This document shows positions 1 to 7,891 of a DNA stretch of 64,000 bases, piece after piece (the first letter of the stretch is position 1; each line of letters opens with the position of its first letter). Source of the DNA: an uncultured Parabacteroides sp. (GTDB lineage Bacteria > Bacteroidota > Bacteroidia > Bacteroidales > Tannerellaceae). The stretch spans positions 1 through 64,000 of the forward strand of contig CALUZV010000008.1 of the NCBI GenBank assembly GCA_944325345.1, given 5' to 3'. Made by a program: the position numbers and the translations under genes. Under the pieces are notes generated by a model. It saw only the letters and a list, made by a program, of their open reading frames with translations. It did no database searches and was not told the DNA's origin.

Positions 1-116
1 CTGCCGTTATTATTTTCACATTTGTTTATTTGTTTGTAAGTTGCTGTATATTAGTTGTTTTAATTTGCCTTGAATGTTATACTATCAGCCGATTTTGCTG
101 TTATCTTCTTTAAGTA

Positions 117-827
117 TCAGACCTCGTTGTCCTCCATTATTAAGTCGTCCAACGGGCTTTTGATATTGCTCTTATAGGTGTCGGCGATGTGGACATACCG
201 CTCCGTTGTCTTGATGTTGTTATGTCCCATCAGCTCCTTCACAATCTTGATGTCCGTCCCTTGCTCCAGCAAATGCGTGGCAAAGGAGTGGCGCAGCAGG
301 TGCGGATAAATCCGTTTCGTGATGCCCGCCTCCTGTGCGGCGGCTTTCAGCCGTTTCGACACGATGCTTTCCGTAAAGGGTTCGCCCGGCCTGCGCTCGA
401 AGAGCCACACTTTCGGCTTATACAGCCGGTTGTATTCCGCCAGCTTCTTCATCAGCGGCCTCGACAGCAGCGTGTAGCGGTCTTTCTTGCCCTTGCCCTG
501 CCGCACCCGTATCAGGTTGCGGGACTCGTTGATGTCGCCGGGCTTCAGTTCCAGCAGTTCGCTGATGCGCAGGCCGGCGGAGTAGAGGATGGAGAAGATG
601 CAGAAGAAGCGCAGGTCTTTCGCCGCCACGTCGAGTATCCGCTTGATTTCATCCTTGCCCAGCACGTCGGGCAGGGTCTTCTCGCGCTTGGCACGGTTCA
701 CCTTGTAGCATCTGCTGTGCAAAGGCGTTGCGCAGAGCCGCGTGAGGGGAATGGTTATTATGAGAAATTGGGCCTTTATCATATTAAAATCATGATATTC
801 GATTAGCACGGCGCAAGGTAAGGACAA
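117..827 (-). pseudogene. Tyrosine recombinase (XerC/D-like integrase), N-terminally truncated
   Basis: The C-terminal catalytic domain of a phage-type integrase is intact. Counting from the first Met of the 236-residue frame, I see the catalytic set R87 (GLRISEL), K112, H176 and R179 (HLLRHSFATHL), H202 (GHNNIKTTERY) and Tyr211. These enzymes cut and rejoin DNA at short att-like sites. Homology seems to begin only near residue 41 (about position 707). The first 40 residues do not look like the SAM-like N-terminal DNA-binding domain, and family members are usually near 300 residues or more. I infer a 5' deletion and loss of function. No partner mobile-element genes, direct repeats or att sites were recognised nearby, so it may be the scar of a lost element. 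An alternative is a short, still active recombinase. Confidence 0.75.
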
Positions 828-932
828 ATCCTGATTATTCGCTTTTCTGGTTTGTTAATAAAAGGTAAATAGTCGTTGTTCTGTTTCGGGTAGATATTTC
901 TGTGATTTGCATAGTATCTTACTTTTTTGTCT

Positions 933-940
933 TACCTTTG
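933..940 (+). promoter_or_regulatory. Bacteroidales -7 box upstream of cutC
   Basis: TACCTTTG matches the TAnnTTTG -7 consensus 27 bp before the cutC start codon. A TTTG at 906-909 is spaced 23 bp away, longer than ideal. Confidence 0.5.
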
Positions 941-966
941 CGCCCAGAACAAAAAACAAAAATCCA

Positions 967-1704
967 ATGAAGCGTATTATTGAAATTTGTGCCAATTCCG
1001 CCCAGAGCTGTGTGGAGGCGGAAGCTGGCGGAGCAACGCGCGTGGAATTGTGCGCAGGTATCCCGGAAGGCGGAACGACGCCAAGTTACGGAGAAATCAA
1101 GACAGCGCAGGCCTTGACGTCGCGCATAGATATTAATGTCATTATTCGTCCGCGCGGCGGCGACTTCCTCTATACCGAGGCGGAAGTCCAGTCGATGTTG
1201 CTCGACATCGAACTTTGCAAACAGTTGGGCGTGCACGGCGTCGTTTTCGGATGCTTGACGAAGGATGGCGACATTGATGTCCCTCTGATGCGTCGGCTGA
1301 TTGAAGCGGCAAAACCGCTGTCGGTAACGTGCCACCGCGCGTTTGATGTCTGCCGCGACCCATTCAAGGCTTTGGAAGAACTGATAGAACTGAGCTGCGA
1401 CCGTATCCTGACTTCCGGCCAGCAATCGGATGCCGTCAAGGGTATTCCATTAATTAAGCAACTCGTCGAACGAGCTGCCGGGCGCATCATCATCATGCCG
1501 GGTTGCGGCGTAAGGGAAAATAACATTGCCCAAATCGAAGCAGAGACTGGTGCGAAGGAGTTCCACACTTCGGCGCGTAGCATCGTTTATAGTAAGATGG
1601 AGTACCGCAACGAGCATGTGCCGATGGGTAGCAGCGCGGTAACTTCGGAATTCGAGACGGTGGAGACGGATCGGGAGAAGGTGAAGAAATTTGTTGGGGA
1701 ATGA
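967..1704 (+). CDS. cutC: CutC family protein
   Basis: A 245-residue protein of the CutC family, a TIM-barrel fold linked to copper homeostasis in some organisms; its biochemical role is unsettled. Family signatures are seen in order: EICANSAQSC at the N-terminus, RVELCAGIPEGGTTPS, VHGVVFGCLTKDGDID, VTCHRAFDVCRDP, ILTSGQQSDA and IMPGCGVRENNI. Length is normal for the family. I chose the ATG at 967 because CutC proteins begin right at the MKRIIEIC stretch; the open frame extends 60 bases upstream, but that part overlaps the -7 box and looks non-coding. It is transcribed away from the recombinase remnant and lies about 105 bp before grpE, so it is probably a separate unit. Confidence 0.9.
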   Translation: MKRIIEICANSAQSCVEAEAGGATRVELCAGIPEGGTTPSYGEIKTAQALTSRIDINVIIRPRGGDFLYTEAEVQSMLLDIELCKQLGVHGVVFGCLTKDGDIDVPLMRRLIEAAKPLSVTCHRAFDVCRDPFKALEELIELSCDRILTSGQQSDAVKGIPLIKQLVERAAGRIIIMPGCGVRENNIAQIEAETGAKEFHTSARSIVYSKMEYRNEHVPMGSSAVTSEFETVETDREKVKKFVGE

Positions 1705-1810
1705 AGAATGATTTTTGGCAGTCTTTTTGCTATATCTTTCCCAGTTGGATGGAAAATGTTCATCCGACGAAAGATAATTCAAATCAACGAATGAATAAAA
1801 AGCATTAGAT

Positions 1811-2407
1811 ATGAGCCAGAAACATTCACAAAATGAAAAACAGGCTACTAAGCCTATGGACCAAGAAAAAGTAGAGAATATGCAAGAAGAAACGACAAAT
1901 TTGCAGGACGAACAGCCAAAAGAGGCAGAAGAAACGGCGGTTACTGACAAGGTGGCTGACGAATTGGCCGAATTGCAAAAGAAATATGATGAGTTGAACG
2001 ATACGCATTTGCGCTTACGTGCCGAATTTGACAATTATCGTAAACGTACATTGCGTGAAAAGAGCGAGTTGATTAAGAATGGGGGCGAAAGTGCCTTGAC
2101 GCATCTGCTCCCCGTTGTTGATGATTTTGAACGTGCCCTCCAGAACATCCAGAAGGCGGAAGATTTGGCTGCTGTCGCTGAAGGAGTAAATCTGATTTAC
2201 AATAAGTTTGTTTCCTACCTGACTTCGCAGGGCGTGAAGGCAATGGATATTGTCGGCAAACCGTTTGATGCGGATATTTGCGAGGCGATAGCTACGATTC
2301 CGGCTCCCGAAGAAGGTCTGAAAGGGAAAGTTATCGATTGTGTTCAGACGGGCTATATGCTGAATGACAAAGTGCTCCGACACGCAAAAGTAGTTGTAGG
2401 TGAATAA
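1811..2407 (+). CDS. grpE: GrpE, nucleotide exchange factor for DnaK
   Basis: GrpE releases ADP from the Hsp70 chaperone DnaK and so resets its substrate cycle in the cytoplasm. The 198-residue protein has a charged, disordered N-terminus of about 50 residues (rich in Glu, Gln and Lys), a long helix with coiled-coil character at about 50-85 (LAELQKKYDELNDTHLRLRA), the RAEFDNYRKRT motif, and the C-terminal beta domain ending GYMLNDKVLRHAKVVVGE, which is diagnostic. It lies 15 bp before dnaJ, so the two are almost certainly one heat-shock operon; dnaK is not in this window. No CIRCE-type inverted repeat is seen upstream. Confidence 0.97.
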   Translation: MSQKHSQNEKQATKPMDQEKVENMQEETTNLQDEQPKEAEETAVTDKVADELAELQKKYDELNDTHLRLRAEFDNYRKRTLREKSELIKNGGESALTHLLPVVDDFERALQNIQKAEDLAAVAEGVNLIYNKFVSYLTSQGVKAMDIVGKPFDADICEAIATIPAPEEGLKGKVIDCVQTGYMLNDKVLRHAKVVVGE

Positions 2408-2422
2408 TTAAGTGTAAGACAA

Positions 2423-3577
2423 ATGGCAAAGAGAGACTACTATGAGGTGCTAGGCGTCAGCAAGAACGCTTCAGCTGACGAGATAAAGAAAGCATATCGA
2501 AAAAAAGCAATCCAATACCATCCGGACAAGAATCCGGGCGACAAAGAAGCCGAAGAAAAGTTCAAGGAAGCAGCCGAGGCATACGATGTCTTGAGCGACC
2601 CGCAGAAACGCCAACGCTACGACCAATTCGGACATGCTGGCGTAGGTGGAGCTTCTTCCGCAGGCGGTGGCTTCGGGGGAATGTCTATGGACGATATATT
2701 CTCGCAGTTCGGCGATATCTTCGGCGGGCATTTCGGAGGATTCGGAGGCTTTGGTGGCTTCGGTGGTTCCCGTGGAGGCCGCCGCGTGAACCGTGGTTCG
2801 GATTTGCGTGTCAAGGTGAAGATGTCTTTGAAGGATATCGCTACCGGCGTAGATAAGAAGATTAAGGTAAAGAAATATGTGCCTTGTAGCCATTGCCACG
2901 GGACGGGAGCGGATGGCGATAGTGGGACAAAGACCTGCGACACGTGTCGTGGAACGGGTGTTGTAACTCGTGTCGCCAACACGATTCTCGGACAGATGCA
3001 GACGCAATCGACATGTCCGACTTGCGGTGGCGAAGGCAAAGTTATCGTCAAGAAGTGTCCGGAATGTAATGGCGAAGGTATTGTTCGCGACGAAGCTATC
3101 ATTTCGCTCCATATCCCGGCGGGTGTTGCCGACGGAATGCAGCTTTCCGTTAGCGGACAGGGAAATGCGGCACGCCACGGCGGTATCAATGGCGACTTGC
3201 TTGTCCTTATTGAGGAAGAACAGCATCCGGAATTGATTCGCGACGAGAACGATTTGATTTATAACTTGCTTTTGAGCTTCCCGCAGGCAGCTTTAGGTTG
3301 CCAGGTGGAAGTCCCGACGGTGGATGGTAAAGCGAAAGTGAAAATCGAACCGGGTACGCAGCCCGGCAAGGTGCTACGCCTCCGCAACAAGGGTCTGCCT
3401 TCGGTAAACGGTTACGGCACGGGCGATTTGCTGGTCAATGTCAGCGTTTATGTTCCTGAAAAGCTTTCAGAGAAGGAGCGGAAGCTGATAAGCGAGCTGA
3501 TGGATGCCGAGAGCTTCCAGCCGAATGTCTCGTTGAAAGAGAAAATCTTCTCTAAGTTCCGCCATTTGTTCGATTGA
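2423..3577 (+). CDS. dnaJ: DnaJ, Hsp40 co-chaperone
   Basis: DnaJ delivers unfolded clients to DnaK and stimulates its ATPase. The 384-residue protein has the complete type I layout. The J domain is at about 1-70 with HPD at 33-35. A Gly/Phe-rich linker follows at about 75-120. Four zinc-binding CxxCxGxG-type repeats come next ([32 protein letters not shown]), then the two C-terminal substrate-binding beta domains. Length is typical. It follows grpE by 15 bp and is closed by a strong hairpin terminator. Confidence 0.98.
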   Translation: MAKRDYYEVLGVSKNASADEIKKAYRKKAIQYHPDKNPGDKEAEEKFKEAAEAYDVLSDPQKRQRYDQFGHAGVGGASSAGGGFGGMSMDDIFSQFGDIFGGHFGGFGGFGGFGGSRGGRRVNRGSDLRVKVKMSLKDIATGVDKKIKVKKYVPCSHCHGTGADGDSGTKTCDTCRGTGVVTRVANTILGQMQTQSTCPTCGGEGKVIVKKCPECNGEGIVRDEAIISLHIPAGVADGMQLSVSGQGNAARHGGINGDLLVLIEEEQHPELIRDENDLIYNLLLSFPQAALGCQVEVPTVDGKAKVKIEPGTQPGKVLRLRNKGLPSVNGYGTGDLLVNVSVYVPEKLSEKERKLISELMDAESFQPNVSLKEKIFSKFRHLFD

Positions 3578-3600
3578 AAAAGTTAAGGTTTCAGTTATAT

Positions 3601-3650
3601 TTCCCGCGAGAAAGGATGTTTTATTATCCGCCTCTCGCGGGAATTTTTTT
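3601..3650 (+). terminator. Intrinsic terminator of grpE-dnaJ
   Basis: A 10-bp perfect stem pairs TTCCCGCGAG (3601-3610) with CTCGCGGGAA (3634-3643) and is followed by seven T. Its 3' end overlaps the stop codon of the convergent epimerase gene, so the two converging units have almost no spacer. Confidence 0.9.
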
Positions 3651-5145
3651 ATCCCTTGAATCCTTTGAATATCTCTTCCCCGAAGCAATGATGCTCGTCC
3701 TCGGCGTGGAAAGGCCGCCAGACTTGGGCAAAGAAGGGATTGCCTTTCGCTATCTCGTCGTAGTTCCACGGCGTAGGCAAGCAAGCGGGGCACCAATGTC
3801 CGCCTTTCAGGATGAGGGCTGGAGAAGCCTCGAACTCGTGTCCGAATTGGCATTTCCACCGTAGCTTTGTTGCCAAATCTCCCTTTTTCATCTCCTTGGA
3901 CAGGCATTCTCCGCCACGGAAAGCGGCAGCTTGGCGCATATCATCCAAGTCTAATTCGCTCTCCGGCTTCGATTCATCGTAACCGTGGTCCAGATAGACT
4001 GGCTTATCGGATGGACGCGACAAATCCCAATCTTCCCAGCGTTCGGGCAGGGCAGCCCAGTCTTCGTAAGTATGAAAATAGGCCGCGATGCGGTTCAGTT
4101 CGCGGGTCTTGAGCCAGTCTAAGGTGCCCATGCCTGGCGTCGAAGCGATTTTCTTCATCGCCATCTTGATAATAAAGGCCGGGGCAAGCGGGGCGAGGTG
4201 GAAATACCACGGCGTCTGCTTCGCCATCCAGCGGAAATAGTCCTCGCAGGTCTGGTTGCTCCGGAAGTGGAGAATAGACTCCAGTTTGTCCGAGTCCGTG
4301 TACCAATGCCCGTGGAAGTTCCCCGTAGCAAACCATTTCGGCTCGAATATCTTTTCCGGCGGAGGGCAGGAGAGGGCTTTCAGCAACTTGCATTCGAATT
4401 CGTAGTTCGTCAAGCGGTAAGAAGGTCCGCTGCTGATATTATAGAAGTTGTTCCAGAACGAATCCGGGACTTCTGCCTCGCACACATTGGCTAACAGGCG
4501 ACCGGAATCTTCTGCTGTCGCCCATTCCAGCACACTGTTCAGCGGTACATGGAAGGTAATCGGGTCTGAGCCTTTGAACAGCAGTTCGGGACAAAGGATA
4601 CCCGTCTGTCGGAGGCAAGCCCAATGCTTGATGCCCGATTCGACAAAGACGCGCTCGGCAATGGTCTTCGAAATGGCATAGTGGTCGTAAACGCTAATGT
4701 TTATCGGGTCTCCCGTCCGTCCCCAATGGATAGGGGCGGCGCGGTGTCCCGTCTGGGCAACCGACCCGATATAGACCGCACGGATCTCGTCGGCGTTCGG
4801 CTGTGCCAAGATTGCCTTAACCACATTCTCGGCAGCAGAGATATTGACTTTCCGTGTCCGCTTGGGATAGTAATCGGCTGCGGGAGAAACCATCCCACCG
4901 ACGTGGAGGACGTAATCGGCCCCCGTCGTGCCACGAAGAACATCGTCGTAGTTCGTCAGGTCGCCCCAGACAATACGCACGCCATCCATCTGCTCGTAGG
5001 CTGCCAACTTTTTCTTATTGACTTCGCTGGGACGAGCCAGCAGGGTAATATTGAAGCGGTCGCGTCGCTTGACAAGTTCCTCCAGTCCGGCTCGGCCCAT
5101 AGTGCCGGTCGCGCCGGTGAGGAATACAGTCTTTTTTGCTTTCAT
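3649..5145 (-). CDS. NAD-dependent epimerase/dehydratase with C-terminal zinc-knuckle domain
   Basis: A 498-residue extended short-chain dehydrogenase/reductase. The Rossmann glycine motif TGATGTMG lies at residues 10-17, and the catalytic Tyr-x-x-x-Lys is Y156-K160 (YAISK). The substrate is unknown; relatives act on nucleotide sugars or other small molecules. After about residue 410 there is a Cys/His-rich tail with C414, C432 and H436 (KCQFGHEF), then C452 and C455 (WCPAC), which looks like a treble-clef or zinc-ribbon module. That is unusual for this enzyme class and makes the protein about 150 residues longer than simple epimerases. It lies 23 bp downstream of map on the same strand, so they may be co-transcribed. 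The enzyme class is secure; the role of the tail is inference. Confidence 0.8.
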   Translation of the reverse strand: MKAKKTVFLTGATGTMGRAGLEELVKRRDRFNITLLARPSEVNKKKLAAYEQMDGVRIVWGDLTNYDDVLRGTTGADYVLHVGGMVSPAADYYPKRTRKVNISAAENVVKAILAQPNADEIRAVYIGSVAQTGHRAAPIHWGRTGDPINISVYDHYAISKTIAERVFVESGIKHWACLRQTGILCPELLFKGSDPITFHVPLNSVLEWATAEDSGRLLANVCEAEVPDSFWNNFYNISSGPSYRLTNYEFECKLLKALSCPPPEKIFEPKWFATGNFHGHWYTDSDKLESILHFRSNQTCEDYFRWMAKQTPWYFHLAPLAPAFIIKMAMKKIASTPGMGTLDWLKTRELNRIAAYFHTYEDWAALPERWEDWDLSRPSDKPVYLDHGYDESKPESELDLDDMRQAAAFRGGECLSKEMKKGDLATKLRWKCQFGHEFEASPALILKGGHWCPACLPTPWNYDEIAKGNPFFAQVWRPFHAEDEHHCFGEEIFKGFKG

Positions 5146-5168
5146 CTTCTTTAGTTATGAGTGATGAG

Positions 5169-6026
5169 TTAGTGTGTTAGTATTTCAAGCCCCGTCTCCG
5201 TCATCACAAACGTATGCTCCCATTGCGCCGAGGGCAGTCCGTCATCGGTCAGGACTGTCCAGCCGTCGTCGGAATCAATGTAAACATCGTAGCGTCCCAT
5301 GTTAATCATCGGCTCGATGGTGAAGACCATGCCCGGGACAAGCAGCATCCCTGTTCCCTTCCGTCCAAAGTGCGTAACTTCCGGCTCCTCGTGGAACTTC
5401 AGACCCACGCCATGCCCGCAGAGGTCGCGTACGACGGAATAGCCATTTTTCTCAGCATGTTTCTGGATGGCATTCCCTATGTCGCCCACGAAACCAAAGG
5501 GCTTGGCGGCTTCCATACCAATCTCGAGGCATTCCTTGGTTACTTCCACCAGCCGCCGCTTCTCCGGCGATACGTTGCCAATCATAAACATACGCGACGC
5601 GTCGGAGAAATAGCCGTCAAGGATAGTCGAAACATCCACGTTGATAATATCGCCGTCGCGCAGGATTTCCTTCTCGCTCGGGATGCCGTGGCATACGACC
5701 TCGTTGATAGATGTGCAGACGCTTTTCGGGAATCCTTCGTAGTTGAGCGGGGCAGGGATGGCTCCGTGCGATACCGTATAATCGAAGACCATGCGGTCGA
5801 TTTGGGCAGTCGTCATCCCTTCGTGTATTTCCTTTTCAATCAAATCCAAGACACCGGTATTGACTACACCGCTCCGGCGGATGCCTTCGATTTGCTCCGG
5901 TGTCTTAATCAAATCGCGGCTGGGGACCAAATGTCCCTTATTCTGCAGATAGAGGATTTTCTTATCCAGTTCCGTCAATGGCTGCCCTTTGATGGGGCGC
6001 CAGTTATAAACCTTTCTTCTTGACAT
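5169..6026 (-). CDS. map: Methionine aminopeptidase, type I
   Basis: Removes the initiator Met from nascent proteins. The five metal ligands of the pita-bread fold are all visible: D131 (NVD), D142 (YFSDAS), H205 (CGHGVG), E238 (FTIEP) and E270 (WEHTF), plus the substrate-site His113 (VCHGIP). The 285-residue length includes an N-terminal extension of about 40 residues before the usual start of the catalytic domain; such extensions are common in this phylum. This map stands apart from any ribosomal-protein operon. A minus-strand -7 box lies just upstream, and the epimerase gene follows on the same strand. Confidence 0.95.
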   Translation of the reverse strand: MSRRKVYNWRPIKGQPLTELDKKILYLQNKGHLVPSRDLIKTPEQIEGIRRSGVVNTGVLDLIEKEIHEGMTTAQIDRMVFDYTVSHGAIPAPLNYEGFPKSVCTSINEVVCHGIPSEKEILRDGDIINVDVSTILDGYFSDASRMFMIGNVSPEKRRLVEVTKECLEIGMEAAKPFGFVGDIGNAIQKHAEKNGYSVVRDLCGHGVGLKFHEEPEVTHFGRKGTGMLLVPGMVFTIEPMINMGRYDVYIDSDDGWTVLTDDGLPSAQWEHTFVMTETGLEILTH

Positions 6027-6051
6027 GATAAATAGTTTGTTTCAATGCGAG

Positions 6052-6059
6052 CAAAGGTA
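6052..6059 (-). promoter_or_regulatory. -7 box for map
   Basis: Read on the minus strand this is TACCTTTG, matching TAnnTTTG, 25 bp before the map start. No clear -33 TTTG was found. Confidence 0.5.
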
Positions 6060-6102
6060 CGGAAATTCGGGGGAAAACTTTCCTTGCTACCGACAAATTC
6101 TT

Positions 6103-6192
6103 AAAACAAAGTCTTTGTTTTTAAAAACTGAACTTTAGTTTTCACAAACAAAGCTTTAGTTTTTGAAAACTAAGATTTAGTTTATAACTTTG
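6103..6192 (+). promoter_or_regulatory. Promoter of the HU-like gene overlapped by 21-bp-spaced dyad repeats
   Basis: The -7 box TAACTTTG (6185-6192) and TTTG (6162-6165) are spaced by 19 bp, a textbook Bacteroidales promoter. Over and upstream of it, the motif CTTTGTTTT / CTTTAGTTTT / ATTTAGTTT starts at 6113, 6133, 6154 and 6175, that is every 20-21 bp. Successive copies sit in inverted repeats: AAAACAAAG-T-CTTTGTTTT (6103-6121) and TTAGTTTT-TG-AAAACTAA (6156-6173). The second dyad covers the -33 box, which suggests an operator for cooperative binding on one face of the helix. Confidence 0.7.
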
Positions 6193-6252
6193 CTCCCGGG
6201 GAAAAGAAGTTTGCCCCGGATGTAATCAACTTTATAAAGAACAAAAAGAATT

Positions 6253-6879
6253 ATGGCTAAGTACAGAATGCAAGAAATGCCGGATATGCGGCAGACCGGG
6301 GAACGGAAATTGTACCCCCGGATGGAAATGGAAGGACAGATTTCGACCGACGATTTGGCGGAAAGCATCAGCGAGGGCAGCTCGTTTACGACGGGAGACG
6401 TGAAGGGGATGATAGCCGCCCTCGCCCGGCAGTTGGCCTTCGGGATGCGGAACGGTATGTCGGTGAAAATCGATGGAATAGGTATCTTCTCGGCTTCGCT
6501 TGCCTTGGACGACAATCTGGAGGTCGAGGCCGTGGGCAACGACGTGCGGCACAACGCGCGGAGCATCGTCGTGCGCGGCGTGAACTTCCGGGCAGACAAG
6601 CAGTTGATTGCCATGACGCGCTCGGGTATCCGTCTGGAGCGGGCGACGTATAAGAACCACCGCTCGTCGGCGCGCTATACCGAGGAGGAGCGGCGGCAGT
6701 TGGCCCTCGATTATCTGAAGTCGCATCCCTTCCTCACCGTCGCTGACTATTGTCGGCTCACGGGTCTCTTGCCGACGGCTGCCCGCAACGAACTACGCCG
6801 CCTTGCCGCCGATCCGGAGAGCGGGATTGATACGGCGGGGATAGCGTCGCATCGGGTTTATGTGGCGAAGAAGGAATAG
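6253..6879 (+). CDS. HU-family DNA-binding protein with C-terminal extension
   Basis: The first 120 or so residues of this 208-residue protein have the HU/IHF-like fold found in a Bacteroidetes-specific branch: short helices, then SVKIDGIGIFSASL in place of the HU beta-arm core, and a RSIVVRGVNFRADKQLI segment. The last 80 residues (from about RYTEEERRQLALDYL) form a separate helical region that resembles a winged-helix or HTH (FLTVADYCRLTGLLPTAARNEL). It probably binds DNA as a dimer as a nucleoid protein or local regulator. Its promoter carries four phased dyads that could be its own binding sites; that is inference. The ATG at 6253 fits the promoter, with a leader of roughly 50 nt. Confidence 0.8.
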   Translation: MAKYRMQEMPDMRQTGERKLYPRMEMEGQISTDDLAESISEGSSFTTGDVKGMIAALARQLAFGMRNGMSVKIDGIGIFSASLALDDNLEVEAVGNDVRHNARSIVVRGVNFRADKQLIAMTRSGIRLERATYKNHRSSARYTEEERRQLALDYLKSHPFLTVADYCRLTGLLPTAARNELRRLAADPESGIDTAGIASHRVYVAKKE

Positions 6880-6887
6880 GCTGTAAG

Positions 6888-7022
6888 ATGGAGTATCAGT
6901 TGGAATCTCGACTCTCGTTGGGGCAGGTTCAGGCCATCGCCCGCGACCTGCACCACGACGAAGGCGGCATAGCGGAGATGTTTGCCCGCATGAAACAGAC
7001 GGACGATGCCCGCGTCGCCTAA
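6888..7022 (+). CDS. Short orphan frame, possibly a gene fragment
   Basis: A 44-codon frame starting 8 bp after the HU-like stop codon: MEYQLESRLSLGQVQAIARD and so on, ending KQTDDARVA. It has the amphipathic helical pattern and codon use of a real coding region, but stops abruptly after ARVA, as if it were the first part of a longer helical-repeat protein. I do not recognise it securely. It could be a small protein translationally coupled to the HU-like gene, or the 5' remnant of a deleted gene. Confidence 0.4.
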   Translation: MEYQLESRLSLGQVQAIARDLHHDEGGIAEMFARMKQTDDARVA

Positions 7023-7054
7023 AAGCCTTAAAGTGGATTCTCGAATAAATAACG

Positions 7055-7582
7055 ATGAAAGAGATTGTTTTAGAAACACCGCGATTGCAACTCCGGGAGA
7101 TGAGCTTTGCCGATATGCATTCCTTGGCCGTTATCTTGCAGGACGAACGAGTGATGTATGCTTACAACGGAGCTTTTAGCGAAGCCGAGACACTTGCCTG
7201 GATGCAAAAGCAACTCCGGCGATACCGAGACTTCGGCTTCGGCCTATGGGCTGTTTTGAAAAGAGATACCGGCGAAATGATAGGTCAGTGCGGCATCACG
7301 ATGCAGGAATATCGGAATACCCAAGTCCCGGAAATCGGCTATTTGTTTGCCTACAAGCATTGGCATCAAGGCTATGCCACGGAAGCGGCGATAGCTTGCC
7401 GGGAATACGGATTCAATGCCTTGCACTTCGACGCCTTGTATTCGATTATCCGCGATACCAATATCCCGTCGCAGAACGTGGCTCTTCGTAATGGCATGAA
7501 GAAGATAGATAGCTTCGTCAAGCATTATCGGGGAGAGGAGATGCCGCATTGGGTGTATAGGGTTGAGAAAGGTAAATGCTAA
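7055..7582 (+). CDS. GNAT family N-acetyltransferase (RimJ/RimL-like)
   Basis: A 175-residue acetyl-CoA-dependent acetyltransferase. It opens with the typical TPRLQLREMSFAD segment, has the GFGLWAVLKRDTGEMIGQCG strands, and the acetyl-CoA motif region YLFAYKHWHQGYATEAA with the conserved Gln-Gly-x-Ala. The C-terminal block is SIIRDTNIPSQNVALRNGM, typical of the RimJ/RimL group, whose members modify ribosomal-protein N-termini or small molecules. The substrate cannot be told. It stands alone, 32 bp after the short orphan frame. Confidence 0.88.
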   Translation: MKEIVLETPRLQLREMSFADMHSLAVILQDERVMYAYNGAFSEAETLAWMQKQLRRYRDFGFGLWAVLKRDTGEMIGQCGITMQEYRNTQVPEIGYLFAYKHWHQGYATEAAIACREYGFNALHFDALYSIIRDTNIPSQNVALRNGMKKIDSFVKHYRGEEMPHWVYRVEKGKC

Positions 7583-7631
7583 AAGTTTCGTACTTATCAT
7601 TGGATTTTATTCCTTTTTATCGATTCCTTAT

Positions 7632-7639
7632 TACCTTTG
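7632..7639 (+). promoter_or_regulatory. -7 box of the three-gene toxin-antitoxin-like operon
   Basis: TACCTTTG, 25 bp before the first start codon of the operon. No good -33 element was seen. Confidence 0.5.
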
Positions 7640-7663
7640 TGCAATGAACAATTATGTATATCT

Positions 7664-7891
7664 ATGAGTAAGGAAAATCAAGACATAGCTCTGTTTATAT
7701 CGTTCTGCATCGAACAATATAAGACAGCTAAAGGACTGACAGGCGAAGAGGCTATGCGCATATTGAGCCATTACGGGGTGTTGGATTATCTGAATGAGTT
7801 TTACGATGTGCTTCATACCCAAGGAGGACAATGGTTGTTGGCTGATATGGATGAGTTTATCGCCAATAGAAAAAAGGAGGAGGGTAAATGA
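7664..7891 (+). CDS. DUF3791-like small protein, putative antitoxin or partner
   Basis: 75 residues, soluble and acidic. The pattern FISFCIEQYKTAKGLTGEEA, then YGVLDYLNEFYDVLHTQGG and an acidic end matches the DUF3791 family, which is typically encoded just before DUF3990 genes. The ATG at 7664 fits family length and the -7 box; the frame extends nine codons upstream. Its last 4 bases overlap the start of the next gene (ATGA), a sign of translational coupling. A purine-rich AGGAGG-like stretch near 7876-7884 precedes that next start, which is unusual in this phylum. Role inferred from gene order. Confidence 0.7.
   Translation: MSKENQDIALFISFCIEQYKTAKGLTGEEAMRILSHYGVLDYLNEFYDVLHTQGGQWLLADMDEFIANRKKEEGK

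Noticed and set aside
117-827. Complete integrative element with att sites
   Set aside because: Only the recombinase fragment is in the window; no tRNA gene, direct repeats or conjugation genes were found near it.
3574-3864. 96-codon plus-strand frame after dnaJ
   Set aside because: It crosses the dnaJ terminator and lies antisense to the epimerase C-terminus.
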